A stretch of 59,754 nucleotides of DNA from an uncultured Clostridia bacterium (lineage in GTDB: Bacteria > Bacillota > Clostridia > Oscillospirales > Acutalibacteraceae), in contig CAMVLW010000009.1 in the NCBI GenBank assembly GCA_947168445.1, positions 1 through 59,754 of the forward strand, written 5' to 3'. The notes under the pieces were generated by a model. It searched no databases. It was given only the letters and a program-made list of their open reading frames with translations, and was not told the DNA's origin. The position numbers and the translations under genes are program-made. Shown here one piece after another: positions 1 to 8,793 of this stretch. The number at the start of each line of letters is the position of its first letter. Position 1 is the first letter of the stretch.

Positions 1-26
1 AGCGTTCTGCTGTTGGGCAAAACGCT
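1..26 (+). terminator. Rho-independent terminator of a gene left of the window
   Basis: AGCGTT at the left edge pairs with AACGCT at 21-26, and the inner TGC pairs with GCA. The hairpin is followed by CTTTTAT, so on the plus strand it would end a transcript entering from outside the window. Convergent groEL runs towards it. The hairpin begins at base 1, so its full extent cannot be judged. Confidence 0.45.
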
Positions 27-125
27 CTTTTATCATATAATTATTTGTTTGTCGCTTGCGCGACATCAGATGCGCCTTTATACCGACTTATGAATCAAAC
101 CGACTGCGCCAAAGGCGCACTGGAT

Positions 126-140
126 GCAACGTCACGTTGC
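126..140. repeat. 15-bp GC-rich palindrome behind groEL
   Basis: GCAACGTCACGTTGC is an inverted repeat with 7-bp arms, overlapping the last codons-to-tail boundary of groEL. A second hairpin, TGCGCC/GGCGCA, lies about 25 bp further downstream of groEL. Neither has a good T-run on the minus strand, so I do not call a clear groEL terminator. The palindrome resembles GCAGCGTGACGCTGC in the repeats at 7241 and 31687. Confidence 0.35.
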
Positions 141-2071
<1,931 letters not shown>

Positions 2072-2103
2072 TGTGGGTTCCTCCTGTAATTAATAATATG
2101 GTT

Positions 2104-2130
2104 TTAGCACTCGCAATCCCTGAGTGCTAA
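2104..2130. promoter_or_regulatory. CIRCE operator (HrcA binding site)
   Basis: TTAGCACTC, a 9-nt spacer and GAGTGCTAA form a perfect 9-bp inverted repeat, identical to the CIRCE consensus bound by the HrcA repressor in Firmicutes. It lies between the groES promoter and the groES start codon. The operon is therefore inferred to be heat-induced by loss of HrcA repression. hrcA itself is not in the window. Confidence 0.95.
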
Positions 2131-2137
2131 CAATTAT

Positions 2138-2165
2138 ATTATACACCATTTTTTTGAAAAATCAA
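2138..2165 (-). promoter_or_regulatory. Sigma-A-type promoter of groES-groEL
   Basis: Read on the minus strand: -35 TTGATT (2160-2165), 16-bp spacer, -10 TATAAT (2138-2143). The CIRCE element begins 7 bp downstream, the position expected for HrcA repression. Confidence 0.75.
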
Positions 2166-2224
2166 GTAAAATTTGACCTTTTCTGTCCTTTGTAACTATT
2201 TATGTGATATTGAACATTTTTATG

Positions 2225-2253
2225 TTGACTTTTTCTGTGAATTATATTAAAAT
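2225..2253 (+). promoter_or_regulatory. Promoter of the small lipoprotein gene
   Basis: TTGACT (2225-2230), 17 bp and TAAAAT (2248-2253) lie 32 bp before the start codon of the divergent lipoprotein gene. It is back to back with the groES promoter, about 60 bp apart. Confidence 0.55.
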
Positions 2254-2285
2254 TGTTTTTGAAACAATGATTGGAGGCATATAAT

Positions 2286-2792
2286 ATGCAACTCAGTTCA
2301 TGGATAAAGCGCGGCGTTTGCGTCGCTTGCGCGGCAGCGGCGGTTTTGAGTTTTTCCGCGTGCGGGAAAAATAAAAAGGCAGAGGTTTCCGAGGTCAACC
2401 CTTGGTCGGTTTCCGACCCCGGCAAAATGGTGAGCGAGGGTTATGAGCTGCCGTATGACTACAGCGACAACTACAAGGCGATTATGAAGGTGGTGGACGG
2501 CTCCGAATTCAAGACCGCCAGCAAAACACCCGCAGGCAATATTGTGTTCCATTTTACCACAAGCAAAACCGAGGACGAGGTTAAAAAATTATACGACGAT
2601 TATTTTGCCACACTGCCGAAGGTGAAGGCGAAAAATAAAAACGACATCTCCACCGGCTGGTTTGACAAAGAAAAGCGCATGGTTTTGTTCAATCTGAACA
2701 TCTGGACAGCCGACGGCAAAACCAACTACAAGCTTGGCGCCGAAGCCTGCGACAAGCTGGAGGACAGCGCAACGTGGGAAAAAGCGGAGTAA
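2286..2792 (+). CDS. Small secreted lipoprotein of unknown function
   Basis: The ATG at 2286 is chosen because GGAGG sits 8 nt upstream; a TTG at 2271 overlaps that site. The 168-residue product has a basic start, a hydrophobic stretch rich in Ala/Val and a lipobox ending SFSAC, after which the mature protein starts at Cys. It should be lipid-anchored on the outer face of the membrane. The rest is hydrophilic with many Lys/Asp and no motif I recognise. It is monocistronic, between its own promoter and a strong terminator. Partner and role are unknown. Confidence 0.8.
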   Translation: MQLSSWIKRGVCVACAAAAVLSFSACGKNKKAEVSEVNPWSVSDPGKMVSEGYELPYDYSDNYKAIMKVVDGSEFKTASKTPAGNIVFHFTTSKTEDEVKKLYDDYFATLPKVKAKNKNDISTGWFDKEKRMVLFNLNIWTADGKTNYKLGAEACDKLEDSATWEKAE

Positions 2793-2796
2793 ATTT

Positions 2797-2940
2797 GTAA
2801 TTTGTAATGCGTAATTCGTAATTGAATTGTAAAAAACAAGCAATAAAACAGGGACGTGTCAGCAAGAAACACGTCCCTGAATTTTTATATTTTTTTCAAA
2901 ATGCGGTAATTACGCATTACGAATTACGCATTATGAATTA
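2797..2940. repeat. Pair of inverted 7-bp-periodic repeat arrays flanking a terminator
   Basis: At 2797-2824 four consecutive heptamers of the form GTAATNN (GTAATTT, GTAATGC, GTAATTC, GTAATTG) occur. At 2907-2940 the reverse-complement kind (TAATTAC, GCATTAC, GAATTAC, GCATTAT) occurs and runs into the stop codon of the ACT-domain gene. The two arrays are inverted copies around the hairpin at 2849-2879. Comparable 7-bp arrays occur at about 23117, 32262, 44881 and 45343. Confidence 0.7.
2849..2879. terminator. Bidirectional terminator between convergent genes
   Basis: CAGGGACGTGT pairs perfectly with ACACGTCCCTG around a 9-nt loop. The hairpin is followed by a T-rich tail on the plus strand and preceded by an A-rich stretch, which gives T on the minus strand. 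It ends both the lipoprotein gene and the iorAB-paaK-ACT unit. Confidence 0.85.
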
Positions 2941-3360
2941 AATAAGGTCTTCGTTGTTGAGCGACTGCATACCGTTGTCGTCCATCAGCTGCTGTGCGTG
3001 CGGCACGTCGTCTACACGGAATACCACGTAGGCACCGAGCGCGTCGGAGGCGGTGAAGGCATACATGTACTCAATGTTGACGCCTGCCTTGGAGAGAATG
3101 TCAATCACCTTGTAGAGCGCACCGGGGCGGTCTGCCATTTTGACGGCGATAACGTCGGTGGTATTGACAACGGTGTTCTCGCTGAGCACCTCTTTTGTTT
3201 TGGCGTTGTCGGAGGTAATCATTCTGAGAATACCGAAATCCTTGGTGTCGGCAATGCTCATAGCACGGATATTAATACCGTTTTCGGCAAGCGTTTTGAC
3301 GGTTTCTACCAGCTTGCCCTGCTTGTTTTCTACAAATACGGAAATCTGCTGAATAGCCAT
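2938..3360 (-). CDS. Tandem ACT-domain protein
   Basis: The 140-residue protein consists of two ACT folds, roughly residues 3-66 (QISVFVENKQGKLVETVKTL...) and 71-135 (IAVKMADRPGALYKVIDIL...). ACT domains bind small ligands, usually amino acids, and this stand-alone pair is the type commonly found next to paaK and iorAB in anaerobes. It is the last gene of that cluster, 18 bp behind paaK, preceded by AAAGGAG. I infer a sensor of aromatic amino acids or aryl-acids for the pathway. The ligand is not known from the sequence. Confidence 0.85.
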   Translation of the reverse strand: MAIQQISVFVENKQGKLVETVKTLAENGINIRAMSIADTKDFGILRMITSDNAKTKEVLSENTVVNTTDVIAVKMADRPGALYKVIDILSKAGVNIEYMYAFTASDALGAYVVFRVDDVPHAQQLMDDNGMQSLNNEDLI

Positions 3361-3378
3361 AACAATCTCCTTTCTGCC

Positions 3379-4686
3379 TTAATCGTGCAGCTTGCGGTGG
3401 TCGATTACGCGCACTGCCTTGCCCTCGCTGCGGGCAATGGTTTTGGGCGGTACAAGGCGAACCTTGGGTCCGATACCGAGCATGGTGCGCATTGCCTGTT
3501 CAAGCTTCTTTTCCTTTGCCTGGTTGATGGAAACAATATCCGAGAACTGCTCGGGCGCCATTTCAACCTTGATTTCAAAGGTGTCGGAATTATTGATACG
3601 GTCAACCTCAATCTGGTAGTTGGGGGTGTAGCCCTCTTTGAGCAACACCGCCTCAATTTGGCTCGGGAACACGTTGACGCCGCGGATAATCATCATGTCG
3701 TCGCTTCTGCCCATGGGCTTTGTCATCTTGACATGCGTTCTGCCGCAGGCGCACTTTTCGCGGGTGAGAATACAGATGTCGCGGGTGCGGTAACGGAGCA
3801 GCGGGAAGCCCTCTTTATCCAAAGAAGTAAAGACAAGCTCGCCCTTGGAGCCTTCGGGGAGCACCTCGCCGGTGTCGGGGTCGATAACCTCAGCATAGAA
3901 GTGGTCCTCATTGATGTGCATACCGCTCTGCGCTTCGCACTCGAACGCAACGCCGGGACCGCTAACTTCGGTTAAGCCGTAAATGTCATACGCCTTGATG
4001 CCGAGGCTCTTTTCAATGCTGCGGCGCATTTCCTCTGTCCACGGCTCCGCGCCGAAGATGCCTGCTTTCAGGCAGTTGTCCTGGGGCTTGCAGCCCTTAT
4101 CGGCAAGAGATTCACCGAGATAAGCGGCATAGGAAGGGGTGCAGCAGAGAATGGTCGCCTGCAAATCCATCATAAACTGGATTTGTCTTTCGGTGTTGCC
4201 GGAGGACATGGGAAGGGTCAGACAGCCGACCTTGTGAGAGCCGCCGTGAAGTCCGGCGCCGCCGGTAAACAGACCGTAGCCGTAGCTTACCTGAACAACG
4301 TCCTCCTTGCTGCCGCCTGCGGCAACAATCGCTCTGGCGCAGCACTCCTCCCACAAATCAACGTCATGCTGCGTATAGAACGCAACGACGCGCTTGCCGG
4401 TGGTGCCGGAGGTGGATTGGATTCTGACGCAGTTTTTGAGGTCTGTGCCGAGCAAGCCATAGGGATACGCTTCGCGCAAATCCGCTTTTGAGAGGAAGGG
4501 CAGCTTGTGAATATCCTCTACTCCCTTGATGTCCTCGGGCTTGACTCCCTTTTCGTCCATCAGGTCGCGGTAATACTTGACGTTTTCGTAAACATGCTTG
4601 ACCTGCTTGACGATTTTTTCATTTTGAATTGCCAGTATCTCCTCGCGGGAGGCTGTTTCAATTTCGGGCTGAAAATAATTTCCCAT
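3379..4686 (-). CDS. paaK: Phenylacetate--CoA ligase family (AMP-forming)
   Basis: The 435-residue adenylate-forming enzyme is expected to activate an aryl acid such as phenylacetate or indoleacetate to its CoA thioester, using ATP. The P-loop STSGTTGK is at residues 91-98, followed by YGLTEVSGPG, a YRTRDI segment and GRSDDMMIIRGVNVFPSQIE before the mobile carboxy-terminal domain. The ATG at 4686 is chosen because AAGGAG sits 8 nt upstream; the GTG at 4695 overlaps that site. It lies between iorB and the ACT gene. With IorAB it fits interconversion of aryl-pyruvates, aryl-acetyl-CoA and aryl-acetates. Direction and exact substrate are inferred. Confidence 0.92.
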   Translation of the reverse strand: MGNYFQPEIETASREEILAIQNEKIVKQVKHVYENVKYYRDLMDEKGVKPEDIKGVEDIHKLPFLSKADLREAYPYGLLGTDLKNCVRIQSTSGTTGKRVVAFYTQHDVDLWEECCARAIVAAGGSKEDVVQVSYGYGLFTGGAGLHGGSHKVGCLTLPMSSGNTERQIQFMMDLQATILCCTPSYAAYLGESLADKGCKPQDNCLKAGIFGAEPWTEEMRRSIEKSLGIKAYDIYGLTEVSGPGVAFECEAQSGMHINEDHFYAEVIDPDTGEVLPEGSKGELVFTSLDKEGFPLLRYRTRDICILTREKCACGRTHVKMTKPMGRSDDMMIIRGVNVFPSQIEAVLLKEGYTPNYQIEVDRINNSDTFEIKVEMAPEQFSDIVSINQAKEKKLEQAMRTMLGIGPKVRLVPPKTIARSEGKAVRVIDHRKLHD

Positions 4687-4708
4687 TGGTATCACTCCTT
4701 CTACATAA

Positions 4709-4869
4709 GGGAATCTCTAATAATTCAATGTCGTGCAGAAGCGCGGAAGATTTATGGCAGAATTTTGTCAAAATACCGCAGGTATACTGACGTATATCAA
4801 GGGTTTTTGGCGAAATTATGCCGTGAAGATTTCGTGCTTATGCGCGGCAGGGAATTGTTAGAGGTTCCC
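4709..4869. mobile_element. MITE-like palindromic element between iorB and paaK
   Basis: GGGAATCTCTAATAATTC at 4709 matches, in inverse orientation, GAATTGTTAGAGGTTCCC at 4852-4869 with two changes. The similarity continues inward with further paired blocks (GTCGTGCAGAAGC against GCTTATGCGCGGC; GGCAGAATTTTG against CGAAATTATGCC). The whole 161 bp is thus an imperfect palindrome with terminal inverted repeats and no plausible gene, the form of a miniature inverted-repeat element. No clear target duplication is visible. It splits an otherwise compact four-gene cluster. Confidence 0.65.
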
Positions 4870-4889
4870 AAAAATTTACCCTATATCTA

Positions 4890-5462
4890 TTAATAGTTAT
4901 AGCCTAAATCAAACGCCTTTAAATTGACATCGACAAACTGAGGCTTGACGGATACCTTAATCGCCTCCACCCACTTGTCGTAGGCAATGTCGAAATACTT
5001 TGCAAGTCTGCCCATCAAAACAATGTTGACGCTCTTGGCGTTGCCTGCCTGCTGTGCTAAGGAAAGCGCGTCGATTTCATCAACGAACACGCCCTTTTCT
5101 TTCAGCTCGTCAAGCACGCCCTCGGGATACTGCGCCGCGCCGGTGATAACGGGCATGGGGTCAATCATCTGGGAATTAACGATGATTTTGCCGCCCTTTT
5201 TGAGGGTGTCGGCATAACGCGCCGCTTCGATTTTTTCAAACGAAACGATAAAATCCGCCTCGCCCTTGGAGATAACGGGAGAATACACCTTGTCGCCGAA
5301 GCGGACATAGGTGACGACGGAGCCGCCGCGCTGACTCATGCCGTGAACCTCGCTGACCTTGACGTCAAAGCCCTCCTGTGTGAGCAGCTTGCCGAGCAGC
5401 TTGCTGGCGAGGAGACTTCCCTGACCGCCGACGCCGACAATCATTACATTCTTTGTTTCCAT
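4890..5462 (-). CDS. iorB: Indolepyruvate:ferredoxin oxidoreductase, beta subunit
   Basis: The 190-residue subunit carries the gamma-type domain of 2-oxoacid:ferredoxin oxidoreductases, with the glycine-rich VGVGGQGSLLASKLLG at the amino terminus and EVHGMSQRGGSVVTYVRFG following. With IorA it oxidatively decarboxylates aryl-pyruvates from aromatic amino acid transamination to aryl-acetyl-CoA, reducing ferredoxin. It starts 2 bp after the iorA stop, with a GGGGAG ribosome-binding site lying inside the iorA end, so translation is coupled. Confidence 0.95.
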   Translation of the reverse strand: METKNVMIVGVGGQGSLLASKLLGKLLTQEGFDVKVSEVHGMSQRGGSVVTYVRFGDKVYSPVISKGEADFIVSFEKIEAARYADTLKKGGKIIVNSQMIDPMPVITGAAQYPEGVLDELKEKGVFVDEIDALSLAQQAGNAKSVNIVLMGRLAKYFDIAYDKWVEAIKVSVKPQFVDVNLKAFDLGYNY

Positions 5463-5464
5463 GC

Positions 5465-7201
5465 TTATCTCTCCCCTTTCTCAATCGCACCTAAGCGGCA
5501 AAGCTGTGTGCAGACGTCGCAGCCGACGCACTGGGTAAAGTCAATGTGCGCCTTTTTGTTCTTCATGCTGATGGCGGGACAGCCGAGCTTCATGCACTGA
5601 CGGCAGCCGACGCACTTGTCCTCGTTGACCTTGACAGGCGGCTTAGCCTTGACATATTTCAGAAGCATGCAGGGACGGCGCGAGATAATCACGCTGGGAG
5701 CGTCCACGCTGAGTTCCTCGAGGATAACCTCCTCGCACTCCTTCAGATTATAGGGGTCAACCACGCGCACGCGCTCAATGCCGATGGATTTGCACAGCGC
5801 TTCAAGATTGACAGCCAAAGCTGGGTCGCCCTTGATGTTGTAGCCGGTGGTGGGGTTCTGCTGGTGTCCGGTCATGCCCGTGATGGAGTTGTCGAGGATA
5901 ATCACGGTGGAATTGGACGCGTTGTAGGCTATGTTAATCAAGCCGGTCACGCCCGAGTGCATGAAGGTGGAATCACCGATAACGCAGACGGTTTTGTTCT
6001 CGCTGTCCTTGCCGCCCGCTTTATTAAAGCCGTGCAAGCCGGAAACGGAAGCGCCCATGCAAAGGGTGGAATCCAGCGCGAACAAGGGAGCAGCCGAGCC
6101 GAGCGTGTAGCAGCCGATGTCGCCCAAGCAGGTGATTTTGTGCTTGGAAAGCGTATAGAACAAGCCGCGGTGCGGACAGCCCGCGCACATAACAGGCGGA
6201 CGGACAGGCACAGGTGTGTCTGCCGAAACGCTCTCCGGCTGCGGCAGTCCGAAGGCTTCGCGGATGGTAGTTTGGTTATATTCACCGATGGGCGTGAACA
6301 TCTCCTTGCCGGTGCAGGGGATTTTCAGCGCGTTGAGGTGGTTTTCAATAATGCCGTCGAGTTCCTCAATGACATAAAGCTTGTCAACCTTTGCGGCAAA
6401 ATCCCTGATGATGTCAACAGGCAGCGGATTGACAAGTCCGAGCTTCAGCACGGAAACGCTGTCACCGAACACCTCCTTGACATACTGATAGCAGGTGCCG
6501 GAGCAGATAATGCCCTTTTCGCATCCGCCGTATTCCACGCGGTTAAGCGGCGTGGTTTCGCCGTACTGCGAAAGCTTTTTGGTGCGCTCCTCCACAAAGG
6601 GGTGGCGGCGAATGGCGTTGGCGGGCGCCATGATGTATTTCTGCGGATTCTTTTCGTAGGCGGGCAGCGCGCGCTCCTCGCGGTCGCAAAGCTCCACAGC
6701 GCCCTGAGAGTGGGCGATTCTGGTGCACATTCTGATGATAACCGGGGTGTCGAATTCCTCGGAGATGGCAAACGCAGCCTTGACAAAGTCCTTCGCCTCG
6801 GCGGAATCGGCGGGCTCCAGCATGGGAACCTTCGCGGCGATTGCGTAGTGGCGGGAATCCTGCTCGTTCTGAGAGGAGTGCATGGCGGGGTCGTCGGCGA
6901 CAAAAATCACCATACCGCCGTTGACGCCGGTGTAAGAAAGGGTAAACAGCGGGTCGGCGGCGACGTTCAGACCGACGTGCTTCATCGCGCACGCGGAACG
7001 CGCACCGCGCAGAGAAGCGCCGAACGCAACCTCTGTGGCAACCTTTTCATTGGGTGCCCACTCGCAGTAGATTTCATCATATTTTGCGGCAAACTCGGTG
7101 ATTTCCGTTGAGGGCGTGCCGGGGTAGCTTGAAACCAGCGTTACGCCCGCTTCATACAAGCCTCTGGCAATCGCTTCGTTGCCTAACATCAGTTTTTTCA
7201 T
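5465..7201 (-). CDS. iorA: Indolepyruvate:ferredoxin oxidoreductase, alpha subunit
   Basis: The 578-residue catalytic subunit starts MKKLMLGNEAIARGLYEAG. The ATG at 7201 follows GGAGG by 10 nt; an upstream in-frame extension has no support. It has the pyrimidine-domain signature SSYPGTPSTEI, the thiamine-diphosphate region GDIGCYTLG...VIGDSTFMHSG...ILDNSITGMTGHQQNP, and a carboxy-terminal ferredoxin-like domain with two cysteine clusters (CVGCRQCMKLGCP and CVGCDVCTQLC) for [4Fe-4S] centres. It leads the ior-paaK-ACT cluster from the promoter at 7335-7363. Confidence 0.96.
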   Translation of the reverse strand: MKKLMLGNEAIARGLYEAGVTLVSSYPGTPSTEITEFAAKYDEIYCEWAPNEKVATEVAFGASLRGARSACAMKHVGLNVAADPLFTLSYTGVNGGMVIFVADDPAMHSSQNEQDSRHYAIAAKVPMLEPADSAEAKDFVKAAFAISEEFDTPVIIRMCTRIAHSQGAVELCDREERALPAYEKNPQKYIMAPANAIRRHPFVEERTKKLSQYGETTPLNRVEYGGCEKGIICSGTCYQYVKEVFGDSVSVLKLGLVNPLPVDIIRDFAAKVDKLYVIEELDGIIENHLNALKIPCTGKEMFTPIGEYNQTTIREAFGLPQPESVSADTPVPVRPPVMCAGCPHRGLFYTLSKHKITCLGDIGCYTLGSAAPLFALDSTLCMGASVSGLHGFNKAGGKDSENKTVCVIGDSTFMHSGVTGLINIAYNASNSTVIILDNSITGMTGHQQNPTTGYNIKGDPALAVNLEALCKSIGIERVRVVDPYNLKECEEVILEELSVDAPSVIISRRPCMLLKYVKAKPPVKVNEDKCVGCRQCMKLGCPAISMKNKKAHIDFTQCVGCDVCTQLCRLGAIEKGER

Positions 7202-7240
7202 GATGTGCTTTCCTCCAATTTCAACATAATTTTGCATTAA

Positions 7241-7305
7241 GCAGCGTGACGCTGCACCCAATTCCGCCTATGACAAGCTTTTTATCAAAAATTCATCAAC
7301 GGCGG
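7241..7305. repeat. 65-bp dispersed repeat, copy 1 (in the iorA leader)
   Basis: It begins with the palindrome GCAGCGTGACGCTGC, continues CACCCAATTCCGCC, and ends ATTCATCAACGGCGG, so CCGCC and GGCGG can pair. The same beginning and end occur at 31687-31755. This copy lies between the inferred transcription start and the start codon of iorA and would be part of its 5' untranslated RNA. Confidence 0.6.
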
Positions 7306-7334
7306 AGATAATACAGTTTTACAAAACAAAAAGT

Positions 7335-7363
7335 ATTATATCATATTTGTATATGAAATTCAA
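7335..7363 (-). promoter_or_regulatory. Promoter of iorAB
   Basis: On the minus strand: TTGAAT (7358-7363), 17-bp spacer, TATAAT (7335-7340). This implies an untranslated leader of roughly 125 nt that includes the repeat at 7241-7305. Confidence 0.65.
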
Positions 7364-7425
7364 GAAGCTAAAGAATTAAGTGATAAGTTTTAAGTAAACG
7401 GATAGGAGTAGTCCGTAACCTTACA

Positions 7426-7574
7426 CTGTCATTCTGAGCGGTGCCCGTAGGGCAAAATGCGTAGCATTTAGTCGAAGAATCCCCCTGATAGGAAACAATG
7501 GTGCGTCACCGAAGGGGATTCTTCGACTATTTGCTGTCGCAAATTCGCCTATCGGCGACCGCTCAGAATGACAG
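7426..7574. repeat. 149-bp hairpin repeat of the CTGTCATTCTGAGC type
   Basis: CTGTCATTCTGAGCGGT (7426-7442) is exactly inverted at 7558-7574. An inner pair, GTCGAAGAATCCCC (7471-7484) and GGGGATTCTTCGAC (7514-7527), is also exact. Repeats with the core CATTCTGAGCG...GAAGAATCC are widespread intergenic elements in bacteria. The 8-mer AACGGATA flanks it at 7397 and 7577, possibly a target duplication. It has no coding capacity. Confidence 0.7.
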
Positions 7575-7607
7575 CGAACGGATAAAACTGCCTGCGCTGT
7601 TCCAATC

Positions 7608-7939
7608 GTCCCATGCCCCTAAGGGTAGTTTCTTATTTGGGATTATTGATAGAAATGGCTTAAACAGTGGCTTTCTTCAATGTTCCCAGCCAAATGCTTA
7701 TTTGGGATTCTTGGCAATATTATCATATTTGCGCAATAATATATTATTAATACGCTGCCTATGAAACTGTTCTTTTGTGCCGCGTACTTGATTATTATAA
7801 TATTGTTTTGTTCTGCGATAATATTATCGTTAAAAATCCCAAATAAGGAACAAGCTGGAAACATTGATAAAACCCGCATAAACACTGGGTTTTTATCAAT
7901 AATCCCAAATAAGAATTTGTCCTTAGGGAGCATTGGGAC
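7608..7939. mobile_element. 332-bp near-complete palindrome, MITE-like
   Basis: The first ~100 bp are inverted at the right end: GTCCCATGC...CCTAAGG, TTCTTATTTGGGATTATTGAT and TCAATGTT-CCAGC each recur as reverse complements ending CATTGGGAC at 7939. The AT-rich middle is also roughly self-complementary. Short frames inside it on both strands are products of the palindrome, not genes. The left arm holds AAATGGCTTAAACAGTGG (7653-7670), which recurs almost unchanged in both flanks of the CRISPR island. With 7202-7425 this is the gene-free stretch between iorA and the amidohydrolase. Confidence 0.65.
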
Positions 7940-7953
7940 ACATGGCGGCAGCG

Positions 7954-8775
7954 TTAAGTTCCGCTTCGGCGGTGTTTTATATCTCCCAAAATCTTCTCCG
8001 CGTTGCGGTGGAAAATCATTTCCTCGGCTTCCGCTCCCAAATCAAAGCTTTTGAGAATCGCCGCATAGTCGCTTGGGCTGTCCCACGGCGAATCGCTGGC
8101 AAAGAGGATTTTGTCGGCACCGTGGCGCAGGATAATCTCTCTGCATTTTTCGGGGTAGAGCCGCAGCACGGCGGCGGTGTCCATCCAGACAGGCGCGCCA
8201 ATCAGCTTTTGCAGCACCTCGCCGGGCATATCGTAGCCGCCCAAATGCGCGAGAATCAGCTTGTTGTCAATCACGCCGCTTAGTTCCTTTAAAACGCGAA
8301 GAACCATGTCGGGCGTGCAGTGCACATGGTCGCGGTAGGCGACGTCATAGCCCGCGTGGGTGACGATATAAAGTCCCCTTTCGGCTGCCTGCCGCATGAT
8401 GTTGACATAGCGCGGGTCGTCAAAGTGAACGCCCTGATAGTCGGGGTGCAGCTTAATGCCGAACAGACCGCTTTCTTTGATGCAGTCGAGCGTGCCGGGA
8501 ACGTCCGCACAGTCGGGATGAATTCCGCCCGCAAAAAAGACGTGGTTTTTGCCGTTGTTTTCCGCCGATACGCGGTTGATGGTTTTCTCCTGCTTGGGAA
8601 GCGTGGCAACAGGCAGAACAACACTGTAATCAATGCCGCTGCGCCGCATGTTTTCAATCAGCGAGCCGAGCGTGCCCTTTCGATAGGGCTTAATGCCGCC
8701 CTTTTCGGTGAGGTAGGCAATTGTTTTTTCCGCAATCGCGTCGGGAAAGGTGTGGGTGTGAAAGTCGATAATCAT
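7954..8775 (-). CDS. Amidohydrolase family 2 metal-dependent hydrolase
   Basis: The 273-residue protein folds as a TIM-barrel amidohydrolase. The first-strand metal motif is in IIDFHTHTFPD, followed by GIKLHPDYQG, the His of THAGYD, AHLGG and the catalytic Asp in FASDSPW near the end. These place it in the PF04909 group (2-amino-3-carboxymuconate decarboxylase-like). The substrate cannot be read from the sequence. It is the last gene of the nusB-dnaE operon, 18 bp after dnaE, with a CGGAG ribosome-binding site. Length is normal for the family. Confidence 0.88.
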   Translation of the reverse strand: MIIDFHTHTFPDAIAEKTIAYLTEKGGIKPYRKGTLGSLIENMRRSGIDYSVVLPVATLPKQEKTINRVSAENNGKNHVFFAGGIHPDCADVPGTLDCIKESGLFGIKLHPDYQGVHFDDPRYVNIMRQAAERGLYIVTHAGYDVAYRDHVHCTPDMVLRVLKELSGVIDNKLILAHLGGYDMPGEVLQKLIGAPVWMDTAAVLRLYPEKCREIILRHGADKILFASDSPWDSPSDYAAILKSFDLGAEAEEMIFHRNAEKILGDIKHRRSGT

Positions 8776-8793
8776 TGATCGCTCCGTTTTGGT

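Noticed and set aside
7643-8054. Short frames on both strands inside the 7.6-7.9 kb palindrome
   Set aside because: They mirror each other because the DNA is palindromic, and have no ribosome-binding site or family resemblance.
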